From contig SEHB01000002.1 of assembly GCA_004143945.1 (NCBI GenBank), positions 186,001 through 250,000 of the forward strand: a stretch of DNA of 64,000 nt, read 5' to 3'. Below, piece after piece: positions 52,425-61,406 of the stretch. The notes beneath the pieces were generated by a model. The model ran no database searches. It saw nothing but the letters and a program-made list of their open reading frames with translations, and was not told the DNA's origin. The first letter of the stretch is position 1; the number at the start of each line of letters is the position of its first letter. The DNA is from Lysobacteraceae bacterium (GTDB lineage Bacteria > Pseudomonadota > Gammaproteobacteria > Xanthomonadales > Rhodanobacteraceae). Position numbers and translations under genes: made by a program.

Positions 52425-54545
52425 TCACCGCGCCCAGCGCCAGTCGACCCCGACCACCAGCGTGCGGCCTGCCGCAGGTTCGAACCAGCGCCCATTCCCG
52501 TCGTTGACGATGACCGATCCGACATGGCGGTGGTCGAACAGGTTGTCGATGCGCGCGAACGCGTCCATGCGGCCCGCTTCGAGCCCGAACGCGTAGCCGA
52601 CGCTCGCGCCGAACACGGCGTGCGCGGGCGCCGCGTCGCTACCGAGGTCGTCGACGACGACATCCGACACGTAGTCGCCCTGCACAGACGCACGCCAACC
52701 CGACTCGCCGCCATGGCGCAGCGCGACGGCGAGCATCGAGGAGGGCGTGCCCGGAATGCGCGCAGCCGCGGCAACCGGCACGTCGGGCTCGGTGCAGGGC
52801 GTGCCCTCGCAGGCGAGGAACCCCGTGCGGAAGCGCGCGTCGAGGCGCGTCCACGCGAGCTGCAGGTTCCAGTCGCGCGCGAGCTGCATCGACATCGCGG
52901 CCTCGACGCCGCGTCGGCGCGCCTTGCCGATGTTGCGATACGTCGTGCGCCCGCCCGCGCTGCTCGCGACGCCGATCTCGTCGCGGGTATCGGCCTCGAA
53001 CAGCGCGAGGTTCGCTTCGATGCGATCGGACGGGCGCAGCTTCGCGCCGATCTCCGCGTTGTCGCTGCGCGCGGGATCGAGGTCGAATGCGAGTCCGGCA
53101 CCGCCGTCGGCGCGGTAACCGAGTTCGCTGAAGGTCGGCGTCTCGAACCCCTTGCCCCAGGATGCATACAGGTGCGCGCGCGGATGCGCGCGCCAGAGCA
53201 ACCCGGCCACCGGCGTGGTCGCGGCGTGCTCGACGCGACCGCTGTCGTCGGGATTGGCCGCCGTCACGTAGCGGTCGCGTGCATCGAAGCGGACTTCGCT
53301 GTGGCGCAGGCCGGCGTTCAGCGACCACGCATCGACAAAGCGCCAGCTCGCCTGCACGTACTGGTCGGCATTGCGCACCGTGTCGATTTCGTCGCGACGC
53401 AACGCGCCGCGCACGCCGAGCACGTCACCGATGAAGTTCTCGAAGCCGAGCCGGTGCTGGCGCTGGCGATCCGCCGACAGCCCGGCGGTGAGTTCGAACC
53501 GTTTCGCGGCGAGCTCGCCGCGCCAGGTCCAGCGCAGGTCGCTGCCCGCGTAGTCGCTGCCGAGGTCGATCACGCCACCCGAATGCAGCGGGTTGCCCTG
53601 CGCGCCGACCGGCACCGACAGGAACTGCTCGATCTCGCGCTGCCCGCCATACGCGAGCAGCCGCAGCGAATGGCCTGCTGCGAGCGTCTGTTCCCAGATC
53701 GCGCCGAGCTGCTGCTGACGCACGCTCTTGCGCGTGGCGTAGAGCTCGGCGACCGACGCGACCTGGTCGGGATCGGCGTCGAACTGCTCGTGCGTGAGGC
53801 CGAGCGGATCCTTCGCTTCGGGAATCGACAGGGCGTTCGCGACGAGCGTCAGCCGCGCGCCGTCTCCGATGGTCCAGCCGAGCTTCGCATTGCCCGACTC
53901 GCGGCGCACTTCGCTGTGCGCACGCCAGCCATCGGTCTGGAAGTGCGTCACGCCGACGTTGTAGTCGAACACGCCTGCCGCGCCGCGCGCATTCGCGCTC
54001 ACGCGCGAGAAGCCATGGCCGGCGCCGACGAGGCCGAGGTCGACGCGCGCAGGATCGCCGCCGTCGGCGGTGAACAACTCGATCACGCCGCCCGAGGAAT
54101 TGCCGTACAACGCCGAGAACGGACCGCGCAGGATCTCGACGCGCTCGGCCGTGCCGAAATGGAAATGCGACACCTGCCCCTGCCCGTCCGGCATCGTCGC
54201 GGGTATCCCGTCGACATAGAGCCGCACGCCGCGCACGCCGAAGGTCGAGCGCGCGCCGAAGCCGCGGATCGACACCTGTTCGTCCTGCGCGTAGTTGCCG
54301 CGGTTGCGCGCGAGCACGCCGGGGACCAGGCCGAGGACCTCGGACAGGTTCACGCCCGCGGCATCGCGCTCGGACTCGATTTCGACCACGTCGACCGAAG
54401 CGGGCACATCGTACGCCGCTTGTTCGGTGCGGGTGGCGGTCACCACGACCACGGGCAGCTCGGCATCCGCCCACGCGGACGGCATGCCGACGCTCGCCGC
54501 GCACGCTCCGACCACCCCGACCCAACAACTGCAATGCCCCCGCAT
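52425..54545 (-). CDS. TonB-dependent outer-membrane receptor
   Basis: 706 residues from ATG 54545; the longer frame upstream is antisense noise. The signal region is GVVGACAASVGMPSAWA. LPVVVVTATRTEQ is a likely TonB box and plug start. The plug contains VNLSEVLGLVPGVLARNRGN, VSIRGFGARSTFGVRGVRLY and VEILRGPFSALYGNSSGGVI, all typical. The barrel ends with RTLVVGVDWRWAR rather than the usual terminal Phe, with Trp as the aromatic near the end. An HLVxRxxx-like DNLFDHRHVGSV segment precedes it. The overall form resembles siderophore/vitamin-type receptors; the substrate is unknown. Confidence 0.85.
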   Translation of the reverse strand: MRGHCSCWVGVVGACAASVGMPSAWADAELPVVVVTATRTEQAAYDVPASVDVVEIESERDAAGVNLSEVLGLVPGVLARNRGNYAQDEQVSIRGFGARSTFGVRGVRLYVDGIPATMPDGQGQVSHFHFGTAERVEILRGPFSALYGNSSGGVIELFTADGGDPARVDLGLVGAGHGFSRVSANARGAAGVFDYNVGVTHFQTDGWRAHSEVRRESGNAKLGWTIGDGARLTLVANALSIPEAKDPLGLTHEQFDADPDQVASVAELYATRKSVRQQQLGAIWEQTLAAGHSLRLLAYGGQREIEQFLSVPVGAQGNPLHSGGVIDLGSDYAGSDLRWTWRGELAAKRFELTAGLSADRQRQHRLGFENFIGDVLGVRGALRRDEIDTVRNADQYVQASWRFVDAWSLNAGLRHSEVRFDARDRYVTAANPDDSGRVEHAATTPVAGLLWRAHPRAHLYASWGKGFETPTFSELGYRADGGAGLAFDLDPARSDNAEIGAKLRPSDRIEANLALFEADTRDEIGVASSAGGRTTYRNIGKARRRGVEAAMSMQLARDWNLQLAWTRLDARFRTGFLACEGTPCTEPDVPVAAAARIPGTPSSMLAVALRHGGESGWRASVQGDYVSDVVVDDLGSDAAPAHAVFGASVGYAFGLEAGRMDAFARIDNLFDHRHVGSVIVNDGNGRWFEPAAGRTLVVGVDWRWAR

Positions 54546-54685
54546 ACCGCCCCGCCCCCGGCAAAGTGCGCATCCTACGTCACCCTCGCCGAGCCTGCGG
54601 TGCGCGCGCTGCGCACCGTGGCGCGGGCGCGTTTCAACCGGTCCTGGCGCGATTGCGTCGCTCGGCGCCCTGGTGGCGGGCTGGA

Positions 54686-55081
54686 CTACGGTTCGGGCGA
54701 GGGCGGGACCAGGCTTTCGGTATGCACCACGCATTTCCACGCGCCATCGATGCGCACCCAGGTCGACGAATCGTGGGCCTCCATCTGGACCTCGCGCCCT
54801 TCCATCCGGACGGTCTGGCTCGCGTGGTAGGTGGCGACCGCCACATCGTCGCGGGGAAACGTCACGTCCATGTCCGACAATTCGAATCGCAACAGCTTGA
54901 ATCGGTCATCGCTCGCCATCTTCTCGTAACCCGCATGATCGAAACGGTTCGAGCCGTGTCCGCTGACCATCAGGGCGGGCTCGGTCAACATCGCCGTTGC
55001 CGCCTTCGAGTCGCCCTCCAGGATCGATTGCCAGAAGGCGCGTTCGAGCTTCTCGATGTCCTGCATGCGCGCTTCACTCAT
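54686..55081 (-). CDS. SnoaL/DUF4440-like protein (NTF2 fold)
   Basis: 131 residues from ATG 55081 (GGGAG six bases upstream). The NTF2-like pattern is clear: QDIEKLERAFWQSILEGDSK, MLTEPALMVSGHGSNRFDHA, FELSDMDVTFPRDDVAVATY and SSTWVRIDGAWKCVVHTESL. Proteins of this fold include SnoaL, ketosteroid isomerase-like enzymes and DUF4440 proteins of unknown function. It is cytosolic. It lies between msrB and a TonB receptor, all on the minus strand, with no stronger functional clue. Confidence 0.75.
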   Translation of the reverse strand: MSEARMQDIEKLERAFWQSILEGDSKAATAMLTEPALMVSGHGSNRFDHAGYEKMASDDRFKLLRFELSDMDVTFPRDDVAVATYHASQTVRMEGREVQMEAHDSSTWVRIDGAWKCVVHTESLVPPSPEP

Positions 55082-55191
55082 GACGTACTCCCGTGACGGA
55101 TGAGCGTGCACGGTTACCATTTGCTGCTTGATGCGCGCGTGAACAGCGCGCTTCACCCGCGGTTCACCCCCCGGACGCCCGCGGGGTTCGA

Positions 55192-55638
55192 CTACGCGCT
55201 CCGCGCAGATTCGAACGCGAGCGCCGCCCCGTTCATGCAATAGCGCTGTCCGGTCGGCTTCGGTCCGTCGGGGAACACGTGGCCGAGGTGGCTGTCGCAG
55301 CGCGCACAGCGGATCTCGATCCGCGTCATGCCGTGGCTCGTGTCGGTGATCGATCGCACGTGCGCGGGATCGAACGGCTGGAAGAAGCTCGGCCAGCCGG
55401 TACCCGATTCGAACTTGCTGTCGGAGCGGAACAGCGGCAGCGCGCAGAGCCGGCACGTGAACACGCCCTCGCCGTGCTCGTCGAGCAGGCCGCCGCAGAA
55501 CGGACGCTCGGTGCCGTGGTCGATGAGGATGCGGCGTTGTTCGGGCGTGAGCTTCGCGGCGAGGCGGTCGCGTTCCTCCGTGGTGAGCGGCGTAAGGTCG
55601 TGGCCGGAGGCGGAGCGGCTGCTGGTTGGCGTCACCAT
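55192..55638 (-). CDS. msrB: methionine-R-sulfoxide reductase B
   Basis: 148 residues from ATG 55638 (GGAG eight bases upstream). It reduces methionine-R-sulfoxide in proteins. Two CxxC zinc pairs are present (TCRLCALPLF and RCARCDSHLG), SGTGWPSFFQPF is the family core and QRYCMNGAALAF carries the catalytic Cys. There is no signal peptide, so it acts in the cytosol. It lies downstream of msrA on the same strand, separated by a 150-bp palindromic repeat. Confidence 0.93.
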   Translation of the reverse strand: MVTPTSSRSASGHDLTPLTTEERDRLAAKLTPEQRRILIDHGTERPFCGGLLDEHGEGVFTCRLCALPLFRSDSKFESGTGWPSFFQPFDPAHVRSITDTSHGMTRIEIRCARCDSHLGHVFPDGPKPTGQRYCMNGAALAFESARSA

Positions 55639-55712
55639 GGTGTTTCTCCGAGGGTGGTGTGTCTTCGTGTCGTGCGTGTGGGGTCGGCTTGCGTTGCGGT
55701 CGCGGCGCCCCT

Positions 55713-55853
55713 CCTTCTCCCGCTTGCGGGAGAAGGTGCCGAAGGCGGATGAGGGCGCTCTTGATGTTCGCGCGGAGTCCGGAGGCCGAAGGCAAGATCA
55801 AGAGCGGCCCCCATCTGCCCCTGCGGGGCATCTTCCCCCGCAAGCGGGGGAAG
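55713..55853. repeat. nested palindromic repeat between msrA and msrB
   Basis: Three stems are nested in series: CCTTCTCCCGC-TT-GCGGGAGAAGG (55713-55736), GCTCTTGAT (55757-55765) pairing with ATCAAGAGC (55797-55805), and CTTCCCCCGC-AA-GCGGGGGAAG (55832-55853). The element resembles dispersed intergenic repeats of this bacterial order and could act as a terminator or mRNA stabiliser between the two genes. Confidence 0.7.
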
Positions 55854-55861
55854 GGAGTTGG

Positions 55862-56509
55862 TCACGAATGCTCCGCGCGATCCTTGAGCATCTGCGCAAA
55901 CTGCTTGCGCAGCTTGGCGACCTTCGGTGCGGCCACCGCGGCGATGTAGGGTTGCGCGGGATTCCGCGCCGCGTAGTCCTGGTGGTACGTCTCCGCTTCA
56001 TGGAACGCGACCAGCGGCTCCAGCGTCGTCGCGATCGGGCCGCTGAACACCTTCGCCGCGTCGAGCTGGCGCATGTAGCGTTCGGCGATCTCGCGCTGCC
56101 GTTCGTCGGCGAAAAAGATCGCAGAACGGTACTGGCTGCCGATGTCGTTGCCCTGGCGGTCGCGCTGGGTCGGGTCGTGCGCGACCGCGAAGAAGAGTTT
56201 CAGCAGGCGCCCGTAGGAGATCACCTGCGGGTCGTAGCGCACCGCGATCGCCTCGGCGTGTCCGGTGGTGCCCATCGACACGCGCTCGTAGTTCGCGTCA
56301 CGCGCGTCGCCGCCGCTGTAGCCCGAGGTCACGTCGAGCACGCCCTCGAGAGCGCGGAACACGGCTTCCGTGCACCAGAAGCAGCCGCCCGCGAGCACCG
56401 CGGTCGCGCTGCGCAGCGATGCATCGGCCGGCGGGTCGTAGGCGGGATCGGGAATCTGGTCGCGTGCGGCCGCGAGGCCGGCGCCGGGGAGATCGCAACT
56501 CATGCTCAT
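55862..56509 (-). CDS. msrA: methionine-S-sulfoxide reductase A
   Basis: 215 residues from ATG 56509 (GAGG seven bases upstream; ATG 56503 possible). It reduces methionine-S-sulfoxide. ATAVLAGGCFWCTEAVFRAL contains the catalytic G-C-F-W-C motif. VTSGYSGGDARDANYERVSM, TGHAEAIAVRYDP and FFAVAHDPTQRDRQGNDIGS follow as in all MsrA proteins, as does EAETYHQDYAARNP near the C-terminus. Cytosolic. It pairs with msrB downstream for repair of both sulfoxide isomers. Confidence 0.93.
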   Translation of the reverse strand: MSMSCDLPGAGLAAARDQIPDPAYDPPADASLRSATAVLAGGCFWCTEAVFRALEGVLDVTSGYSGGDARDANYERVSMGTTGHAEAIAVRYDPQVISYGRLLKLFFAVAHDPTQRDRQGNDIGSQYRSAIFFADERQREIAERYMRQLDAAKVFSGPIATTLEPLVAFHEAETYHQDYAARNPAQPYIAAVAAPKVAKLRKQFAQMLKDRAEHS

Positions 56510-56742
56510 CGGGAGTCCTCGTGGGGGCTCGGCAGAAGACAGCGCGCCGGCGGGATTCCTTGCAGATGGCGACGAATCGCCCCGCGGCAAGGCGCCGCGA
56601 TGCAGGCGCCCGCATTCGGGACGCACCCGGGTCTGTAAAGACATATTTACGCCGTTGCGCGCCGCGCGTCGCGTGCGCGGCTGCTAGCCTTCGTCGCACG
56701 GGCGCAGGCGGCGCCCGGACTCCGCTCGCAAAGGACCTTTCC

Positions 56743-57954
56743 ATGTCGCGCTGGAAAATCGCGCTCCTGCTCGTCGTCGTCATCGTGGCCGCCGTACTGG
56801 GCTGGCGCTGGTTCAGGCCCTCCGCCGGGGGGCCCGGCCAGGGACCTGGCAAGGAGCAGGCCGCAGCACCGGTGCCGGTCACCGTGGTCGAGGCGACCAC
56901 GCAAGACGTGCCGGTGCACCTCGATGCGCTCGGCACCGTGCAGGCGCTCAATACCGTCGCGGTCGCGGCGCAGGTATCCGGGCAGCTCAAGGCGCTGCAC
57001 TTCGAGGAAGGTGCGGCGATCTCGAAGGGCGACCTCATCGCCGAGATCGATCCGCGCACCTACCAGGCCGCGCTCGACCAGGCACTCGCGAGCCGCGCGC
57101 AGCATCTCGCCCAGCTGTCGGCCTCCCGCAGCACGCTCAAGCGCTACGAGGAGCTCAGCCAGAAGAACTTCGTGTCGGCGCAGGACCTCGAGAACCAGCG
57201 CCAGACCGTGCGCCAGCAGGAAGCGCAGATCGCGGCCGACGACGCCGCGATCGCGAGCGCGCGCACCTCGCTCGGCTTCACGCGCATCACCGCGCCGATC
57301 GACGGCATCGCGGGCATCCGCCAGGTCGACGTCGGCAACCTGCTGCAGGCGAACGCGGGCACGATCGTCGTGCTGACGCAGGTGCAGCCGATCAACGTGA
57401 TGTACACGCTGCCGGCGCAGGACCTCGACAGCGTGCGCGCTGCGCGCGCGGCCGGCGCGGTGCCGGTGACCGCGCTCGACCGCAGCGACAGCCACGCGGT
57501 CGCGAGCGACGGCGTGCTCGCGGTGGTCGACAACCAGATCGACACGAGCACCGGCACCTTCCGTCTCAAGGCCGAATTCCCGAACGCGGACAAGGCGCTG
57601 TGGCCCGGCGCGTTCGTCAACGTGCGCATGCAGGTGCGCACGGTCGAGGACGGCCTGGTGGTGCCGACGCAGGCGGTGCAGCGCGGCCCGGACGGCGACT
57701 ATGTCTACCTGCTCGAAGCCGGCGACAGCGTGAAGATGCAGCCGGTGCGCGTCGCGGGCGAGGTCGATGCGAGCCACGTGATGATCGCGAGCGGCCTCGA
57801 GGCCAGTCAGAAGGTCGTGACCGAGGGCCAGTTCCGCCTCAAGCCCGGTGCGAAGGTCACGCCGATGGCGCCCGGCGAAGTGCCGAAGGCGCCGAGCGCG
57901 GAGGAGATCCGCAAGGCCGCGCAACCCGGCCAGCGCCGTGGCGGCCGCGGCTGA
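56743..57954 (+). CDS. mdtA: RND efflux periplasmic adaptor (MdtA-like)
   Basis: 403 residues from ATG 56743 (AAGGA upstream). The N-terminal membrane anchor (IALLLVVVIVAAVLGW) is followed by a lipoyl/barrel-sandwich domain (VHLDALGTVQALNTVAVAAQ, LKALHFEEGAAISKGDLIAE), a coiled-coil hairpin (SRAQHLAQLSASRSTLKRYE, VSAQDLENQRQTVRQQEAQI) and the beta-barrel/membrane-proximal domains. The return strand TRITAPIDGIAGIRQVDVGN is typical of the MdtA/MexA/AcrA family. It bridges the two RND pumps encoded downstream and an outer-membrane channel not seen in this window. Confidence 0.88.
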   Translation: MSRWKIALLLVVVIVAAVLGWRWFRPSAGGPGQGPGKEQAAAPVPVTVVEATTQDVPVHLDALGTVQALNTVAVAAQVSGQLKALHFEEGAAISKGDLIAEIDPRTYQAALDQALASRAQHLAQLSASRSTLKRYEELSQKNFVSAQDLENQRQTVRQQEAQIAADDAAIASARTSLGFTRITAPIDGIAGIRQVDVGNLLQANAGTIVVLTQVQPINVMYTLPAQDLDSVRAARAAGAVPVTALDRSDSHAVASDGVLAVVDNQIDTSTGTFRLKAEFPNADKALWPGAFVNVRMQVRTVEDGLVVPTQAVQRGPDGDYVYLLEAGDSVKMQPVRVAGEVDASHVMIASGLEASQKVVTEGQFRLKPGAKVTPMAPGEVPKAPSAEEIRKAAQPGQRRGGRG

Positions 57955-57964
57955 GCGCGACGCG

Positions 57965-60900
57965 ATGAACGATCAGCCCGCTCGCGGCACCGGTTTCTCG
58001 ACGCTGTTCATCCGGCGCCCGATCGCGACCACGCTGCTGATGATCGCGGTGCTGCTGCTCGGCGTGATCGGCTACCGCCAGTTGCCGGTATCGGCGCTGC
58101 CCGAAATCGATGCACCCAGCCTCGTCGTGACCACGCAGTACCCGGGCGCGAGCGCGACCACGATGGCGACGCTCGTGACCACGCCGCTCGAGCGCGAGCT
58201 CGGGCAGATCTCGGGCATCACGATGATGAGCTCGGACAGTTCGGCCGGCCTGTCCACGATCATCCTGCAGTTCGCGTGGGACCGCGACATCGATGTCGCC
58301 GCGCAGGACGTGCAGTCGGCGCTGCGCTCGGCGCGCCTGCCCGGCAGCCTGCCTTATCCGCCGGTCTACAACCGCGTGAATCCCGCCGATGCGCCGATCA
58401 TGACGCTGGTGATGACCTCGAAGTCGCTGCCGCTGCGCGAGGTCAACAACTACGCCGATTCGATCCTCGCGCAGAAGCTCTCGCAGGTCAGCGGCGTCGG
58501 CCTCGTGTCGATCGCCGGCAACGTGCGTCCCGCGGTGCGCGTGCAGGTGAACCCGGCCCAGCTCGGCAACCTCGGCCTGACCCTCGAGGACGTCCGCAGC
58601 GCACTGACGCAGGCCAACGTCAACGCGGCAAAGGGCACGCTCAACGGCGCGGTGCAGACCTATTCGATCGGCACCAACGACCAGCTTTCGAGCGCGCAGG
58701 AGTATCGCGAGACGATCATCAGCTACCGCAACGAGGCACCGGTGCGGCTCGGCGACGTCGCGCGCGTCGTCGACGGCGTAGAGAACGACCAGCTCGGCGC
58801 GTGGGCGAACGGCGAGCCCGCGGTGCTGCTCGACATCCGGCGCCAGCCCGGAGCGAACATCGTCGATACCGTCGCGAGCATCCGCGCGATCCTGCCGGAA
58901 CTTCGCAGCGTGCTGCCCGCGGACGTGACGCTCGACGTGTTCGCCGACCGCACGCTGACGATCCGCGCCTCGGTGCACGAGGTGCAGTTCACGCTGGTCC
59001 TAACGGTCTGCCTCGTGGTCGCGGTGATCTTCGTGTTCCTGCGCCGGCTGTGGGCGACGATCATCCCGTCGGTCGCGGTGCCGCTGTCGCTGATGGGCAC
59101 GTTCGCGGTGATGGCGTTCGCGGGCATGTCGCTCGACAACCTGTCGCTGATGGCGCTGGCCGTCGCGACCGGCTTCGTCGTCGATGATGCGATCGTGATG
59201 ATCGAGAACATCGTGCGCTACATCGAGCAGGGCAAGGACGGGCGCGAGGCCGCCGAGACCGGCGCGCGCGAAATCGCGTTCACGGTGCTGTCGTTGACGG
59301 TCTCGCTGATCGCGGTGTTCCTGCCGTTGCTGCTGATGCCCGGCGTCACCGGCCGGTTGTTCCACGAGTTCGCCTGGGTGCTGTCGATCGCGGTCGCGAT
59401 CTCGATGCTGGTGTCGCTGACGCTGACCCCGATGATGTGCGCGTGGCTGCTCAAGCCCGACCAGCTGCCCATCGTTGATGAGGTGCGGGGCGACGATGCG
59501 CACGAGCGGCACGCGGCGGCGGGCCGGCGCACCTGGTGGTCGCGGCTGGTCGCGCTGTACGAACGCACGCTCGACTGGGTGCTCGCGCACCAGCGCGTCA
59601 CGCTCGCGGTGGCGACCGCGTCGGTCGTCGCGACGGTGCTGCTCTACCTCGCTATCCCGAAGGGCCTGTTGCCCGAGCAGGACACCGGCCTCGTCACCGG
59701 CGTCGTGCGCGCCGACGACAACATCGCGTTTCCCGCGATGCAGGCGCAGGTGCGCGCGGTCGCAGAGGCGCTGCGCGCGGACGCCGCGGTCGCGGGCGTC
59801 GCCGCGTTCGTCGGCACCGGCTCGATCAATCCGACCTTGAACCAGGGCCAGCTCAGCATCGTGCTGAAGGAGCGCGGCGAGCGCGACGGCCTCGACGTCG
59901 TGCTGCCGCGCCTGCAGCGGGCGGCCGCGCACCTGCCCGGCGCCGCGCTGTTCCTGAAGCCGGTGCAGGACATCACGCTCGACAGCCGCGTCGCGCCGAC
60001 GGAGTACCAGTACACGCTGTCCTCGGTCGACCCGACCGAGCTCGCGCGCCAGGCCGAACGCATGACCGAGGCGCTGCGCGCGCGGGCCGAACTCGCCGAC
60101 GTCGACAACAACCTCGCGGACAAGGGCAATGCCCTGCAGCTCACGATCGACCGCGACAAGGCGAGCCGGCTCGGCGTGCCCGTGCAGACGATCGACGACA
60201 CGCTCTACTCGGCGTTCGGCCAGCGCCAGATCTCGACGATCTTCACCCAGCTCAACCAGTACCGCGTGGTGCTCGAAGTCGCGCCCGAATTCCGCACCGG
60301 TCGCGACCTGCTCGACAAGCTCACCGTGCGCAGCAATGGCGGCGGCGCGCTGACCGGCAGCAACGCGACGAGCCTCGGCATGTTGCGCTCGGCCAATTCC
60401 TCGACCGCGACCGGCGTCGGCGCGTCGAACACCGGCATCCCGCTCGGCGGCGGCGGCACGATCCCGATCTCGGCGCTCGCGAAGGCCGAATTCGGCAATG
60501 CGCCGCTGATCGTGAGCCACCAGGACCAGCTGCCCGCGGTGACGATCGCGTTCAACCTCGCCCCGGGCCATTCGCTCTCGGACGCGATCGCGGCGTTCGG
60601 CGAGGTCGAGGCCGCGATGGCATTGCCGCCGCAGGTGCGCGGCGAATTCATCGGCAAGGCCGGCGAGTTCTCGTCCTCGATCGGCGACGAGGTGCTGCTG
60701 CTGCTCGCCGCGGTCGTGGTGATCTACATCGTGCTCGGCGTGCTCTACGAGAGCTACATCCATCCGCTCACGATCATCTCGACGCTGCCGCCGGCCGGCG
60801 TCGGCGCGCTGCTCGCGCTGATGGTCTGCGGCATGAGCCTCTCGGTCGACGGCATCGTCGGCATCGTGCTGCTGATCGGCATCGTGAAGAAGAACGCGAT

Positions 60901-61222
60901 CATGATGATCGACTTCGCGATCGACGCGCGCCGCCGCGGGATGGACGCGCACGGCGCGATCCGGCGCGCCTGCCTGCTGCGCTTCCGGCCGATCATGATG
61001 ACGACCGCGGCGGCGCTGCTCGGCGCGCTGCCGCTCGCGCTCGGCACCGGCATCGGCTCGGAGCTGCGCCGACCGCTCGGCATCTCGATCGTCGGCGGCC
61101 TGCTGCTGTCGCAGCTCGTCACGCTGTACACGACGCCGGTGATCTACCTGTACATGGAACGCTTCGCCGAGTGGCTGCGCGCGCGACGCGAGCGCGCGTC
61201 GTTGCGCGAGGCGGCGGCATGA
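57965..61222 (+). CDS. mdtB: RND multidrug efflux pump subunit (MdtB-like)
   Basis: 1085 residues from ATG 57965, ten bases after mdtA. Twelve membrane helices and two large periplasmic loops are evident. The first helix starts STLFIRRPIATTLLMIAVLL, and GYRQLPVSALPEIDAPSLVV is an RND family signature. SLMALAVATGFVVDDAIVMI and VGIVLLIGIVKKNAIMMIDF carry the proton-relay region around TM4 and TM10. The family works as a trimer with the adaptor to export drugs or envelope stress compounds; in the MdtABC type two RND subunits assemble together. The substrate is unknown. Confidence 0.9.
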   Translation: MNDQPARGTGFSTLFIRRPIATTLLMIAVLLLGVIGYRQLPVSALPEIDAPSLVVTTQYPGASATTMATLVTTPLERELGQISGITMMSSDSSAGLSTIILQFAWDRDIDVAAQDVQSALRSARLPGSLPYPPVYNRVNPADAPIMTLVMTSKSLPLREVNNYADSILAQKLSQVSGVGLVSIAGNVRPAVRVQVNPAQLGNLGLTLEDVRSALTQANVNAAKGTLNGAVQTYSIGTNDQLSSAQEYRETIISYRNEAPVRLGDVARVVDGVENDQLGAWANGEPAVLLDIRRQPGANIVDTVASIRAILPELRSVLPADVTLDVFADRTLTIRASVHEVQFTLVLTVCLVVAVIFVFLRRLWATIIPSVAVPLSLMGTFAVMAFAGMSLDNLSLMALAVATGFVVDDAIVMIENIVRYIEQGKDGREAAETGAREIAFTVLSLTVSLIAVFLPLLLMPGVTGRLFHEFAWVLSIAVAISMLVSLTLTPMMCAWLLKPDQLPIVDEVRGDDAHERHAAAGRRTWWSRLVALYERTLDWVLAHQRVTLAVATASVVATVLLYLAIPKGLLPEQDTGLVTGVVRADDNIAFPAMQAQVRAVAEALRADAAVAGVAAFVGTGSINPTLNQGQLSIVLKERGERDGLDVVLPRLQRAAAHLPGAALFLKPVQDITLDSRVAPTEYQYTLSSVDPTELARQAERMTEALRARAELADVDNNLADKGNALQLTIDRDKASRLGVPVQTIDDTLYSAFGQRQISTIFTQLNQYRVVLEVAPEFRTGRDLLDKLTVRSNGGGALTGSNATSLGMLRSANSSTATGVGASNTGIPLGGGGTIPISALAKAEFGNAPLIVSHQDQLPAVTIAFNLAPGHSLSDAIAAFGEVEAAMALPPQVRGEFIGKAGEFSSSIGDEVLLLLAAVVVIYIVLGVLYESYIHPLTIISTLPPAGVGALLALMVCGMSLSVDGIVGIVLLIGIVKKNAIMMIDFAIDARRRGMDAHGAIRRACLLRFRPIMMTTAAALLGALPLALGTGIGSELRRPLGISIVGGLLLSQLVTLYTTPVIYLYMERFAEWLRARRERASLREAAA

Positions 61223-61244
61223 GGCCAGCTGCCGCATCCCTTCG

Positions 61245-61358
61245 GTTCGCGCCGAGCGCAGCGGCCGCAGGCCGCGGAGTCGAAGCGCATGCGCGACGTC
61301 GTGCCGACGCGACCGGGCCCTTCGACTCCGGCCTTCGGCCTGCGCTCAGGGCGAACGG
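61245..61358. repeat. 115-bp dispersed inverted-repeat element, copy B, inside the RND operon
   Basis: It resembles 7658-7772: GCGGAGTCGAAGCGCATGCG and CCCTTCGACTCCGGCCTTCG are shared exactly, and both ends are inverted. It lies between the mdtB stop (61222) and the mdtC start (61407), giving a 184-bp gap inside an otherwise tight operon. Confidence 0.75.
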
Positions 61359-61406
61359 GACTTCGGAGCGCGGAGCCTTCTCGGGATCGATCGCGCGAGG
61401 TCGCGC

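Noticed and set aside
59000..61237. A 745-codon minus-strand open frame, and a similar 895-codon one at 61119-63806
   Set aside because: Both are antisense to RND pump genes and have low-complexity Arg/His/Asp-rich translations.
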